Shown: positions 33,521 to 46,012 of the stretch, piece by piece
Position numbering within the stretch: the first letter of the stretch is position 1
Layout of the letters: every line of letters begins with the position of its first letter
Assembly: GCA_000827265.1 (NCBI GenBank)
Contig: KN834884.1
Span: 10,767-74,766, forward strand
Reading direction: 5' to 3'
Length of the DNA stretch: 64,000 nt
From: Collybiopsis luxurians FD-317 M1
Taxonomy: Eukaryota > Basidiomycota > Agaricomycetes > Agaricales > Omphalotaceae
The notes under the pieces: model-generated
Told to the model about the DNA's origin: nothing
Databases searched by the model: none
The model's input: the letters and a program-made list of their open reading frames with translations, nothing else
Program-made: the position numbers and the translations under genes

Positions 33521-36500
33521 ACAGTCTGTATCAGCCCTTATCAGCTTTGATAAGGCTCCAAATTTATGGCACTTATTTGATATACAATCCTAATTGATAA
33601 ATGCCTGCTTGACACAGTGGTAAATTGTGCAAAATATACTACTGATTACCCTGATCAGGCTGACCACCTTGAGCAGGCTGACCAGGCTGATCAAGCTGAT
33701 CTGCCAAACTTCACCTCTTATCAGACTGATCAGCTGCCAATTTTCTGATGACCTGACCACAACCTGAAGAGATGATATAAGGCCTGATATGGTATTCTGA
33801 CTTTTTCTGACACACTGCATCTGCATTCTTCAGTATAAACAGAAGTCAGGCTCACTCAACATATCCCTCTTTGTATCGGTGATTGTTATGTTCAAACAAG
33901 TCCAGAATGAAATGAAGGAATCATCCTTATGGCCAGTTTGTCCTTTTTCCCATGACCCTCTCTATACCCAAGTTTTATCCCCATATACAGATGTGTCACT
34001 TTCTGTGACTTTCTGTTATGTGCATGACTTCCTGACCAGCACCATTGTTTTCCTTTTTTCAAATGTTCTCTCTTCATTGCTTTCTGTGTCATTCTCTGTT
34101 GTTTCCTCCCTTTGACACTTTTCGACTTGATGTATGTTCTCTCCCTTATCCCTTCATCCATTGCTCTTCCACCTATGCAGGTTACTATTTCAATCCTTAA
34201 TCCCACTCCACTTGACACAGCCAACTTGAAATTGTCCAGTGGCTAACTTGAAGCTTTGACTCCCTCTCTTTATCCTTATTCTCTCATCATATTCCTTTAT
34301 CCTGCCTGACACTGTCAACTGGTATTTTTGCTCTGCATATCTTTAACATTGAACATTGGAACTATTCTGACTAGGTCTTAAATTTGAATGGAGTTGTCTT
34401 GTTATAAATATGGCTGACTTGTGCTTTTTTTTTACTGACTTGGTTGAGGAACAGGACTAATAACTAACCAGGTATTTCCAGGGGTGATCTTATTTTAACT
34501 TAGGCCAACAAGACTATTGATGTGTTTGCTGGAATTACATATGCTATTATCTCTGTACAAGGTTTGGTGTTGGAAGGGGTAAAATCTACAAAGGACAAGT
34601 ACATTTTGTTCACCCTTGTTGCTCTGCAGTTCATTAATTCCATACTGACTTGCCATTTTTAATTTGCCTTATTTTTGCTCTACTGCCCCATCATTCCCCT
34701 GGTACCCACAGCACGCAATCTACAGGCTCAAAGAAAAAGGATACGATATCTCAGACAAGGACCTGTCTGTGAAAATGTCAAAAAGGATGAACAGAGAGGA
34801 TTATGTGGTTGCGACGCAGGGGTCCATGCTCGAACACACAGTCTCAATTCCGTTGATTCTGACATTTTCACTAGGGGACTTATCTGAGCAATGGGAGCTT
34901 CCTCATTCTGTGCTAATACTGCAGACAGTAGCCCCACAGTGCCATCTCCATCATCATCTGGTCCTCTTCTCTCAGTTCCTTCCTTGACACAAGGTTAATC
35001 TCATTGGAAAAGAAAAAGAAACCTTTGTCTCAAAGAAACCTGGTGATTGAATGAAGCAAGGTGGTGGATACAAAGGAAAAGTCCACACTGGTCACTGTCA
35101 ATTTGAGGTTTGCATGGACATTTTCTCTATGAGTGTGCTGATTGCTCTAACAATGGCTCTTCTTAGGCTTCCTCATTTGTTATTTGCTTTGCTACAGTGC
35201 GACGCATAATATGCAAGCTCCCAGCAACCTTTGAATTACAATATCCTGGATTTTGGATGTCCTATCAACTCAGTAGACATATTAAGATGGGCAAATACAA
35301 AGGGATGTGTAAATGCAACTTGGAGGGAGGTTCATGTCCATAAAATTGATTTGCGAACTTCATTGCTCATTCTGTACCATAAGCTACACTAGGGAAAGAC
35401 TACTTCGTCATTGCATTGCCTACTTCATTGGTTGGGATACGCAGCAACAATTCATTTTCAATGAGTTCTACATATGTTCAGAGAAGACAATGAGACCAAG
35501 GAGACTCTTGCGAGTTTGATGTCAAGGTACAGATTTCATATTGGTCATCGCCATTATTTTCAGTCTGATTTAGCAATTTTGCAGTTGGCAGGTTCAGTCC
35601 AGAGCTACACACCATGAAGACACAGTCTCAGAGAATCACTGGAATCAAGACGCCTTGCCCACCAGGGTCCGCTGTGATGCCTAATGAATAGATGAGAATC
35701 TGTTGATTCAAAGAGGTCATAATGGTGTACTAGTTTACATATCTCTATGATATTTCAGACTGTTGAGATCCAATGGTCCATCTTGGGACGAATTGAGCAA
35801 TATGGTAGCAATACTGATGATGTAAAAGTCTAACATTCATCTGATTTACTGTGTGCTAGTGAGAATCTGACTTCAGAACTGAATGGATGTATACTATTAT
35901 GTAGTCATTTCCTGCTTGTGTGCATCTTGATATGGTCAGTCTGGCAAAGTTCATGAGGGTGCCAAACCTCCTTGATCCTGAACATTGAACTGCCATCTTC
36001 CATTCTGAAGACAGCGACTTTGTTTGCCCTTTTTTGCTTTTTCAAATCCTCCCAATTCACTCAGTACTTTCTCTGTATGCACTACACCGGTTCATGATCA
36101 GGATCAACACACATGTTCTTGCAATTCCAACTGTAAATTCATTGTCAGCTCCCTGTTTTTCTGCACTTTCCAACAACTCATGCCATTCATAATTCATGTC
36201 ACTTATGACAATCCCCGAGTTTTTGCTTTCTGCCAGTCCTGTTTACGGTCCCGTTATCCATGAACTGAACAGCTGGAGGATTGCATATGGCAGAAAGAGT
36301 GGGTCTCTGTCATTCATGCCTCTCTGCTCTCCTCTTCTCTCAACTGATCCAGATTCTTCCATATTTGTCATGTCCAAGGATGAAATTTCCCTGATGGATT
36401 CAATACTTGACCATTTCGAGTTTGACCTTGCTTATACTGGGTATGTATTATTTTTGGTTCGATTCACATTGTTAACTGTCATTTTTCTTACAGTTCTTCT

Positions 36501-36959
36501 ACGTTGTTCTCTTGTATCCATAATTTTTGATATTGTGGTCATACCACGGATGTTTCTGCTCTTCAACTCACATCTGAAATTTTTGCACAACTTGGCTCAA
36601 CGGCAGCTCCTCATATCACGTCTCCCTCTATTGCCCAGCAATAATATTGCTTCTTCACTGTTCTCATGGCACATTGACTTCCTGTGTCTTTGGTGAGTCT
36701 CTCTGTCTATCTGCTTGCTCTTCATTCTTTCTCATGCGCAATATGTTTCTAAAAGTTGCAGTCACATATTACTCTTTGCCCCCATGTCAATGAATGTTCC
36801 TTGAATGTGATGCTTCGTGTACTGTATGATCTTGAGTTTTGTTCAGACAGTCGTGAACTTGACATTCGATTGGAACGCCTGAAGTGGTCCTATGTTGATG
36901 TGGTTAAGTATAGACCTTGACCATATGGTATATAGTGTGTATACTTAAAAAATACAGCT
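33521..36959. other. Decayed, repeat-like DNA without a supportable gene
   Basis: Notable content: repeated TGATCAGGCTGA-type words at 33645-33735, a plus-strand peptide with HAIYRLKEKGYDISDKDLSV and MNREDYVVATQGSMLEH at 34690-34880, and another open stretch (DEISLMDSILDHFEFDLA) near 36380. The peptides look like scraps of a repeat-encoded protein, but I cannot name one. CpG is scarce. Confidence 0.35.
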
Positions 36960-37019
36960 CGTATCGCGTAAGTGTCTGGACTCGTGCATGCCACGCGCGA
37001 AGCGCGATGGCCCATCCCA

Positions 37020-38335
37020 CAAGTATGTGCTTGGAACAGGCCTCATCATCACATATTTTGCTCGCGGTTATGGCATTGCTGCGTTCACCATCCATGGCGG
37101 TACACCCGAAGGAGCCATGGAATACTATGAACAGTTCTGGATATGGGGTAATCTACTGAGGGTGAGTTTCTTCATGATAATGATGTACATACTTATACCG
37201 TGCTCTCTATTGAGATACACCGAAAGGCGGGACTGAAGATGGTCTTGAAGACCCGCGGCGGACTTTGTACTAATAAGGATTGCATTTCTTTGTTAGCCTT
37301 TCTTTCTAATAATAGACATCAGATCTATCGACTCTACGTTGTCCGGGGTTTCAACAAATACATCCTCATTGGGCCCGTAATTTTGTTGATAGCTGGAACT
37401 GGTGAGCTGGGACTTCGACCTTTGCAGGCCACTGATTGCATTTTGTCTGCTTCTTGGTGGCAGCCTTTTCATCGCTCGCTGTATGGGGTCAGAGTGCAAC
37501 TAATCCGGGGGCTACCATACAGAACTTTGACATATTTACTTGGGGAATGGTCTCCTTCTCAATGAGTTGTGCGACCAATATCATTGTAACTGGGCTTATT
37601 GGCAAGCGATTTTTCACCGGCCTTCAAATGGAAACTGATCATCCACGAAGCTGGACGCATCTGGTGGTACAGTCGTAGAGCCTCACAATTCCTCGGTAAA
37701 TCTCACATGCGGAGATATTATCGGGCAATGGTTATAATGTGAGTCAGTGGCACGCAACACGAATACTTCTGAAGCCTGGTGTAATCTTTACAAGCGTTGA
37801 ATCCGGATCGTTATCTGGACTTACGATGTTCCTGATATTGATTTTCTATCATACAACGGTGACCAGTGCATTACATGGTCTTCTATGCCTCTATCGAACC
37901 AGGTGAATCTAACAACCCGCTTACGGTTGTAGGACTTAATCTACTTCCCCGCCTGCCAAATCTTGGTGGGATTATTTTCGCCTTTCTTATGCTGTTCGGA
38001 CTTAACCAACTAACGTCAAACAGGGAATTGTACCAACGTTGATCATTGTTCGTGTTGGTCTTGGGGTCTCAACTGAGGACCCAACAAATAGCAGTAACAC
38101 GGCGTCAGGCTTAAGATACCAGAGTAGTGGTAGCAACAGCGTGGATAACAGCGTGGATAACAGCTATTATCGATGGAGTAAAGGACGTTTTGAGACTGTG
38201 ATTGCTTTGTCCGCTCGAAAAATCACGAACAATCGTCAGGGTAACTCTTCCTCCGAGGGTGATATTGTTACCGAACATCCTGCTGAAAGTCAAAATAAGT
38301 CGGCTCTGCACCCGAACCAGTACTATGCTGCCTAA
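37020..38335 (+). pseudogene. Multi-pass membrane protein family, 5'-truncated copy C
   Basis: This is homologous to copies A and B from KYVLGTGLIITYFARG onward. Exons give FNKYILIGPVILLIAGT, FSSLAVWGQSATNPGATIQN, NIIVTGLI, RIWWYSRRASQFLGKS, SGSLSGLTMFLILIF and the last exon GIVPTLIIVRVGLGVSTEDP with a longer, different polar tail ending PNQYYAA at 38335. Homology stops abruptly at 37020, so the first about 90 residues are gone. One intron after NIIVTGLI starts GCAAGC, a GC-AG intron. The C-terminal half is otherwise clean. It might still be expressed from a new start, but most likely it is a relic. Confidence 0.65.
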
Positions 38336-38539
38336 CAATTGTCCATATGTAATCAATGTCGTACGTGGTTGACTTCATTGGCTGACCCATGTTGTAGCTG
38401 TGCAATATATTGCCCATCGATCCCTCCACGTTTCGTAAAAAAGAAAGAAATCTGCATTCCTTGTTCCTCTTCGTCGTCGTCGCCGTTGCATTATGACCGA
38501 ACGAAGGTGGTGTTTACAACCCAGCCAAGACTCCAACAC
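38336..38539. other. Short spacer
   Basis: Nothing recognisable apart from a CGT/CGC-rich run (about 38468-38485). Confidence 0.4.
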
Positions 38540-39017
38540 TTAGACCCCGTCGTCAAATTGATTTTCTTCACTAATCTCGATGGATTGAATGTCGGGCATG
38601 AACGCGATGGAAGTATCGTTTGTGTTTGAAGTTATTCGCATTTCATGGAAACCGATGCGTAGGTCCCAATATGGCTGGGGAAAAGTAATGGGTAAAAGCT
38701 TGAGGGGAATGTAAGCCTTGGCTGCCAAAGTTGTTGCAACTTGCAAGTCTGACAGGCGTTGAGGATACTTGATCAAGCATCTGATTTCCCTACGGTTCCG
38801 TTCAACCGCGGCAATTCTGCACGTCTTTTTTCAAGTCAGCATCGAGCGTCGGGCGTAATGACGAAGACGCAGAGTCTTCGAAGACCAGACCAGGTTTCAG
38901 CCCCATTATTGTGAGCTTACTAGATGTAATCCCAAACGTATCCCAAAGACGCTTGGCGCATGTGTCCGACCGTTCGATCCACTTCGCCGATGGGGCAACT
39001 AGCTTTCGACGCTTCAA
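38540..39017 (-). pseudogene. Hypothetical protein fragment
   Basis: From 39017 the minus frame reads MKRRKLVAPSAKWIERSDTC to LDADLKKDV. After a one-base shift in the AAAAAA run it continues IAAVERNRREIRCLIKYPQR, LAAKAYIPLKLLPITFPQPY and MRITSNTNDTSIAFMPDIQS to a stop at 38540. The continuous protein-like text across the shift suggests a real but frameshifted gene, or a homopolymer sequencing error. I do not recognise the family. Confidence 0.35.
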
Positions 39018-39144
39018 ATGTAAACTTCAAAGTTCAGAGCATGATTGTGCGCCATTGAACGAGAATGAGCACGACCCAATTTGCATGTGCAGTCAGATAC
39101 TTACGAATGTAAACGAGGTTCTATTAATAAACGACTCTCAAATA

Positions 39145-39641
39145 CAGTGCTTTGCGTAATTCTGCGGCCCTTCGGAATCCGCGCCATTGTTGATTTATAT
39201 TTGTGTAATGATACCCCGGCAAGAGCCGCGGCACCTCTTCCTCAACATTTCCCTCTGTAACTGCCATAATTTCTGGGAACCAGCCTTTATATTCTTGCAA
39301 ACCTGCGGTAAAGACTCATATTTGCCATATTTTTCCTGGTTTGTACCCATACTGGTGAGATGCACAAGGTTTGACAGATGACCGAGTACCCCGATCACCG
39401 CATCAAGGTGCCGCGCCGTGCCATAGTTCCTCGACTCTTACCATATTTACTTGTCCCTCCAGCCTCCCATACACTGGGCCAACATTATAAACCAATATCC
39501 TGATTAGCTGGTGCCCATAAAGCTGCGAATATGACATACAGATATGCTCAGTACACTAGCGCTCTGTAGGCGCGCAGATCACATAAATACAAATAAACAA
39601 CGGTATAGATTCCGGAGGGCCNNNNNNNNNNNNNNNNNNNN
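39145..39641. mobile_element. Tc1-type MITE, family M2, copy 1 (end in gap)
   Basis: It starts at TA-flanked CAGTGCTTTGCGTAATTCTG and is identical, as far as I can see, to 40584-41060. It runs up to GGAGGGCC at 39621, where 20 Ns begin. The missing 21 bases of the right terminal repeat are almost exactly the gap length. Confidence 0.85.
39622..39641. other. Sequence gap (20 N) at MITE terminus
   Basis: The gap replaces the right end of MITE M2 copy 1, whose expected ending is GCAGAATTACGCAAAGCACTG-like. It also removes the 5' end of the downstream gene. Confidence 0.95.
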
Positions 39642-39642
39642 G

Positions 39643-40517
39643 TCGACAGGAGGAGGGGCCGTTACCCAAAGGTATTTGCAGATTTTGGAAAAACTTCAAT
39701 TGCTGGAAGAAATCGCTGGGTATATCGAGGCGAAGGTGAGTCAGTTGGGTTTTGCGCTTGAGGTAACGATGCATTAAACAGTAGGTCGCGGGCAGGTTAA
39801 ACTGCCGACCATGTTGATGTTGTACCAAGATTCAGTCAAAGAATTATCGAATGGGGTCAAAGTGGTGTTGAATATCGTGTTATATGAGCACAACACGGCA
39901 CCCGAACAGCTGAAGGAGGAAATGCTTGACCAACTTGAGGACAGATTGCAAGAGTTCCTGTTGTGAGTTTCTCGTTGATTCGAATTGAAGATCCCCAACG
40001 ATTGCGCCGAGTACAGGACAACGGAAACTTGTAAACGGGTAGTGGATGTGCTGCAGGGCCGGAACAAATTCATGGCCAAAGTACTGAGAGTGACGGATTT
40101 GAGGAGAATCAAAGAACTTCAGGCGGAAGTGAAGACAAGAGGAATAGATTTGGAGGTGAGTCGACGACTTGAAGTGTAAGTTAGGGCAGCAAATGACGGA
40201 GATGTCGACAGCGGAGAATAACTCGACTGAAGATTAACTGGCCCGAACATGGACATTTCACGAGGGCAAAGGGCTCGAGTGAGGTATCAGACGATCAGCA
40301 TGAACAATGGCCAAGTAGCGGGAACACAAACACACCTTCATCCGTTGTCCCTAGGTCAACACGAACAAGTAACACATCTGCCGTCACTTCGACGACTACG
40401 CTAGCCAACGCCTCCATTGAGGGCGGGCAATTTAACACGGTCGGACATGACATGTATCGCAACACCGTATATGATTACTCGCAGCACACAATAATCCACA
40501 ACCACTTTCACACTTGA
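39643..40517 (+). CDS. STAND/NACHT N-terminal-like helical protein, 5' end in gap
   Basis: Four exons splice cleanly: 39643-39735, 39796-39962, 40017-40155 and 40212-40517 (TGA). They give at least 234 residues. The first three exons encode amphipathic helices (LQILEKLQLLEEIAGYIEAK, KEEMLDQLEDRLQEFLL, FMAKVLRVTDLRRIKELQAE). The last exon is Ser/Thr-rich and ends with GGQFNTVGHDMYRNTVYDYS and HNHFHT. The helical region followed by a 'G-G-x-F-x-x-V-G-x-D' motif resembles the segment before the NACHT domain of agaricomycete STAND proteins. There is no NTPase domain here. It could be a short adaptor-type relative or a truncated one. It lies between two M2 MITEs. Confidence 0.5.
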
Positions 40518-40583
40518 AGTCGGGTACGTCCATTGCTTGCATACCAGTGATGTTCCCGGTCCGAGCTGTTGACCTTTGTATTA

Positions 40584-41081
40584 CAGTGCTTTGCGTAATT
40601 CTGCGGCCCTTCGGAATCCGCGCCATTGTTGATTTATATTTGTGTAATGATACCCCGGCAAGAGCCGCGGCACCTCTTCCTCAACATTTCCCTCTGTAAC
40701 TGCCATAATTTCTGGGAACCAGCCTTTATATTCTTGCAAACCTGCGGTAAAGACTCATATTTGCCATATTTTTCCTGGTTTGTACCCATACTGGTGAGAT
40801 GCACAAGGTTTGACAGATGACCGAGTACCCCGATCACCGCATCAAGGTGCCGCGCCGTGCCATAGTTCCTCGACTCTTACCATATTTACTTGTCCCTCCA
40901 GCCTCCCATACACTGGGCCAACATTATAAACCAATATCCTGATTAGCTGGTGCCCATAAAGCTGCGAATATGACATACAGATATGCTCAGTACACTAGCG
41001 CTCTGTAGGCGCGCAGATCACATAAATACAAATAAACAACGGTATAGATTCCGGAGGGCCGCAGAATTACGCAAAGCACTG
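40584..41081. mobile_element. Tc1-type MITE, family M2, copy 2 (498 bp)
   Basis: It is flanked by TA (40582-40583 and 41082-41083). The termini CAGTGCTTTGCGTAATTCTG are perfect inverted repeats, extending as imperfect repeats through GGCCCTTCGGAATC and the AAATACAAATAAACAACGG side. No transposase is present. The outer 20 bp are shared with family M1, so one transposase could mobilise both. Confidence 0.92.
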
Positions 41082-41330
41082 TAGTCCGCTAGCCTAACGC
41101 TATAGCTTCTCCGCCGGCCGTCGTGCTGACCTTTCTGCTCAATGTGTTGAATATTCCGGTGACAGATCGCCCTGTCAGGGCATGATTAATATGTACTGGA
41201 TTAGATTAGCATGGGATTGCTGCGAAGCGCTAGTTCACCGGCATTCCTCGGAACTTGTAACTATTTATGTCCAGGGAAAATATAAGTACGGGAAGCGCAT
41301 CAGCCCGTTACTCGCCTTCTTCTTTCCTTC

Positions 41331-43729
41331 ATGCGAATAGCTACCACGCTCGCGGCAATACCTGCACTTCTGGGCGTCGGGGTGCAGAGCTTGTATAAAC
41401 CTCACGGTACTCAGGATGATGGTTAGCAAGCTCTTTCTTTTGGCAAGCACTTGTAACCTCTACATTGACAGGAAGGTTGCTGAACTCCTTAGCCGACCTC
41501 AAAAACACCCAGTATGACTTTGTAATTGTCGGTGGTAAGTTATGTGTTTTATGGGCGTGGAATACATCTTTGCGAGCACACATTGTCTGTCAATTTTAGG
41601 TGGTACTGCCGGTAGCGTGCTTGCGAGCCGTCTGTCTGAGTCCGGTCAAAATAAAGTTCTTGTGGTCGAAGCAGGCATAGAGTGCGCTTAGTATTGTTAT
41701 TGACTAGACGTGCATCGGCTGAGGTCGCTGTTCCAGTAATAAAGGTATCGTTGACCTAGAAGTACCTTTCACAGCAATCAGCCTCGGGGACAATGGTACT
41801 ATGACCAATTGGAACTATACAACAGTTCCTCAACCTGGTGCTCTCAACCAAAGCCTCGAGGTAGCGAGAGGATTCGTGTTGGGTGGAAGCAGCAGTATCA
41901 GTATGTCACAGTTACATTGCTGCCGGTCCGTCTGTAATTTTCGGTCTTAGACACATTGAATTGGTACCGTGCCTCTAATGCTTTCTGGGATAATCTTGCG
42001 CGAATCACTGGGGATGACGGATGGTCGTGGAATTCAGTGGAAGAGTATTACTTCAAGGTGCTACTTATTCCCTTCAAAGGTCGAAGTCGATGCGTGTATT
42101 GATCCTTTCGTTTGCCGAACTAGTGTTCACGTCTTGTTACACCTCAGGATGGTCGAAGTATCACTACGGAGGCAAATGCATCCGCTCATGGCGATGGACC
42201 CGTCAAAGTGACTGTCAACGGCTTCGTTTTTGATATCGACACAACTTTTGAGGAGGCAGCGAGGAACTCCTCTCAATTCCCTTACAATCTCGATTACAAC
42301 TCGGGCAACACATTAGGAATAGGTAGGATCGCGCCTCGTCTGGTTGAGATGCAACGTAATTCTAAGTACTCAATCAGGCTGGGCACAATCTTCTACTGGC
42401 GGTGGACAAAGGAATAGCGCTGCCACTGCCTACCTTGAACCGGCCCTCAACAGAACCAACTTGGATGTTCTCATCAACACTCGTGTAACCAAGCTCCTTT
42501 CATCGTCTATGAACAACGGCACACCTGTAATTGATGTGGTTCAGCTGGCATCAGACGCTAATGGTATGCTTGTTTCGGAAAGCTTACCTCTGCAACTCGT
42601 GTATCTCTTCTAATTTCACTCTCACAAACTTACTAGGCCCTCGAATAAACGTCACTGCCACTAAAGAGGTCATTCTTAGTGCTGGTGCGATAGGAACTCC
42701 CCAAATCCTTCTTCTCTCGGGCATTGGCCCCAAGGCGGACCTCGATGCACTCAACATCGATGTTGTTGTAGACTCGCCTGCTGTTGGCTTAAATCTAACT
42801 GACCAACCAGCCACTGGGGTAGTGTACAATGTCACATCTGTTCAAACATTCACCGATGTGCAACGTAACTCAACATTAGCCGACCAGTTCATGCAGCAGT
42901 GGACAGAGAACAGAACCGGATTATACGTTAACTATCCAGGATCAATAGTTGGTAACTTTAAACTTCCTTCACCATTTGAGGACCACTCGTCCGGGCCTGG
43001 AAGTGCAAACATCGGGTTCGTTACTGTTGTAAGTCATCTTTGGCAACATGTTCTGGTATCACAGCAATCGATTCATTTTCTGCTCTTGGTATGAAGGACG
43101 GCTTCTTTGGTGCCCCTCAGATCCCGGACACGGGCGAGTTCATCAGCCTTTTGGTCCCCGTTCTTTCTCCCACTTCTCGTACGCTTCTTTCCCTTCCACC
43201 TGCGGAATTGTGATGTTCTATCGTCTCCTCTTCTAGGTGGTTCCGTGAAGCTTGCATCAACTGATCCCTTTGAGTCACCCCTCATTGATTTCGGTGTTTA
43301 CACCACTGATTATGATATCAATGCTCAAGTTGAGGCGATGAAGATCATCGATGAAGTACTCTCTTTGCCCCAGTTCGACGGGATTGTTCTAGGCCCCTAT
43401 GGCGATTTGGCTGATGCGAAAACTGACGAACAGAAGGCTCTCTATGCAAAGCAAACTGTTGGCGTGTATGATCATGCTTCCTGTTCTGCTTCAATGGGAC
43501 CGGGAGGCGTCGTTGACTCTACGTTGAAAGTCAAGGGTGTTCAGGGACTGAGGATTGTGGATGCTTCGGTATTCGTGAGTGTCTTTTCTATATGACATGG
43601 TGTCGAAGGTGACATGCGAGTGAAATTTAGCCAAAAATTCCTGAATCTAATACCCAAGCGCCAGTTTATGTCGTTGCTGAGAGAGCAGCAGACCTGATCA
43701 AGGCCGATTACAATAGCCATAGTGTTTAA
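41331..43729 (+). CDS. GMC oxidoreductase, secreted (aryl-alcohol oxidase/dehydrogenase-like)
   Basis: This is an FAD-dependent GMC-family enzyme that oxidises alcohols or sugars, probably extracellular. ATG at 41331 gives a signal peptide (MRIATTLAAIPALLGVGVQS). Exons 41331-41406, 41472-41534 and 41600 onward encode the dinucleotide-binding motif FVIVGGGTAGSVLASRLSES. Then come GGSSSINTLNWYRA, GGGQRNSAATAYLEPALNRT, the GMC signature-2 text VILSAGAIGTPQILLLSGIG, VVDASVF-type C-terminus with the catalytic-type His (VYDHASCSASMG), and Asn in place of the second His (ESNTQAPVYVVAERAADLI). TAA is at 43727-43729. One doubtful joint: after VVEAGG the donor at about 41676 reads CATAG, not GT. It may be a one-base lesion or error. 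Confidence 0.85.
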
Positions 43730-45593
43730 TAAGTAAAAGTAGTTGACGATAAGTTTCTATTTTGTCCACTTCCATGAGTCCCTCGTTGAATTATGCTGAT
43801 CAGTACTTTTCTGTATTCATGATGGAACCAAGCACACCGAAAAGTCACTGGCAATGCGTTGACTTATGAAGGCCTAAATTGTTGCATCGATTCCCGCTCA
43901 TTGTTATTGGGTGAACCCAATCTTTACGCGATCGACTGAGTCTTTAATTATGCGGTGAAATGTGCACGCTAACGACCGTGCTTCACTCCAATATTCTCAC
44001 TCGTACTCCCAGTCCCACTACATTTTAGGCAGAACGCTTCTGCTGATCATTTTTCCAGCGAGGTTAATCTGCTCTCGACGCGTCTGCAATAATACAAAGC
44101 AACTGGCAGTCTGGCACACATCCACTGGCGTCTTCGATCCACATTGCTGACTCTATGATCATTCATTGCCAAAAAAAATGCTCTATGATCAGGTCAACGA
44201 TTAAAGTGTTTGCGGCATATTATTGCCCGTGGTTGCATCATTTTTCTACCATGTAATATACAGATAAAGGAAAAGTCATCATTAACAGTAAGGATCTGCA
44301 GACCAGATAAATCAATGATTTTACAAAAGAAACTTATTGCCTCAGAGGGATACCAAAATCACTGCGTTTGGTGACTATCCAGATGTTTAAACATGAGAAT
44401 CCAATTGGATCTTCAAATTCCATTAATTGCAACATGTACTTGACAGAACTTTTCAGGTCCTAGGCCACCGGGTATTTTTCCAGATACAAACAATGTATCT
44501 CATTCTCATAATCCTTGAGGGCAAGGGCTCTTCATGGCATTCCCTTGGGGGGCTGGAGAATTGGTTTTGTAGCCTGCGCCAATAGAATCAACTTGATAAT
44601 GATTTGGAGTCAGACAATAAGCATGACAGCCTATCAACACAGACCTGTTCTGAAATCTGCGAATGAAGTGAAAGCTTGGGGTTAATATGCTGAATTGCAG
44701 TCCTGACATCAGGAGTTATCAATACTGTTGTAGTAGAAGTTGAAAGGATGGACTGACCGAACTTGTTCCACATTCAAACCCGCGGTTTCACAAGGTTGAA
44801 CAAGCACACCTAGATGCTTTCGAGATTGACCAAAGAGCAAGGCGCTCTCCAGTTTTAAAATTCTACACAGCATCTCTTCTAAAGACACTAGTCAACATCT
44901 GCCTTTCTACCAAGTACACACTGTGTATCCATCGGAGGAGAGCAACTTACCGCTAGGCACAGGGTTTACCTGTTTGGCGGAAGGAATTATTTTCAGGAAA
45001 ACAGAAATGTTCAATGAACTTGCCATTTCCCCAGAACTAAGCATAATCTGATCTCCAATCCTTGATCAAATGTTTCATGAATATATCCGCTGGATCATAT
45101 GCAGGCATTTCATTGTATGTCATGTTGCACACTGGTAGCCTACGATTTTCAGTGCTCTTGAACAGTTGTAAGTATACACGCATACTTGAAAACAATAGGA
45201 AGCATATCTTACCAAGACTTTCAAAGTATAAAGTCCATCCGGCTCAACTCATCCTCTGAAGCCAGGGATCCCAGCCTCAATGTCAGATGAGCATATTTCA
45301 TAAGTCCTACAGCACATTGAGAACTTCCCATTCCTCCTGCAATGACCACAAAGCTATCAATGGCAGTGGTAACACAGCTTGGGAGCAAAATTGTACAGTC
45401 TCTGGCATCTCTAATGTGTTCTATGCACACCATAACTCATTTTGACTGACTTACAGATCCAAGAAAGGTATGGCCTCTTGCTATGTAGTCGAAGCAATTG
45501 TTGACATTTTTGCTAGACATGTTGATGTTGATTTTGGCTATTTCACTGCTGTGGGCTACAAGAAAATGGAGTTTGTGCCTTAGAAAGGGGGTA
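43730..45593. other. Spacer with decayed coding scraps
   Basis: Minus-strand scraps appear at about 45220-45540 (for example MSSKNVNNCFDYIARGHTFL, and after a possible intron NTLEMPETVQFCSQAVLPLP). Others lie near 44500-44770. They read like repeat-encoded protein remnants with stops. No gene is supported. The transition from CpG-rich to CpG-poor DNA is near 44.2 kb. Confidence 0.35.
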
Positions 45594-46012
45594 ATGTTGT
45601 GAAACAATTTCTTTTTCTGCTTCTTTTCCTTTCTTTTACTTACCATTGTTTCAGTTTCATGATTGGATCATATATTAACAATAACAGTAGTTTGTTGCTT
45701 CATATGTATGGGCTTTGATCACTGACCATTTATTAGTTATTAATAGTAGTTACATTGTTTCATCTATTGTTTTATTGTTTTCTTACTTACAACTGTAGTT
45801 AAGGGTTCTTATTGTAAAACTAGTTTAAATAGTCGTTGCTTCAGTAGTATATTCTTCAACTTCAATCTCATCTTTCCTCCTGTATTTGATACTCTTATAC
45901 ACTCTGCTTTATATTCTTGACATGATGCCTGGTTTGACATTATACTGAGGGGCTTTCCTGCTATATTTCAGTAGGCAACTACAGTTGCTGACACCTATCT
46001 GACACATGGAAT
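45594..46012 (+). repeat. Candidate solo or 3' LTR
   Basis: A polypurine-like tract (GAAAGGGGGTAA, ending 45593) is followed by TGTTGTGAAAC. A pyrimidine-rich AT-rich stretch then runs to about GACACATGG near 46010. This mirrors the E2 arrangement (GGGGGGTAA then TGTCATG). The right edge and target duplication are not defined and no partner LTR is in the window. Confidence 0.3.

Noticed and set aside
33640..33740. TGATCAGGCTGA words as a CRISPR-like array
   Set aside because: The words are short, overlapping and irregular, without spacers, in a eukaryotic genome.
33892..34224. Minus-strand open frame of 110 codons
   Set aside because: No family pattern, no plausible splice context, and it overlaps an equally open plus frame in pyrimidine-rich DNA.
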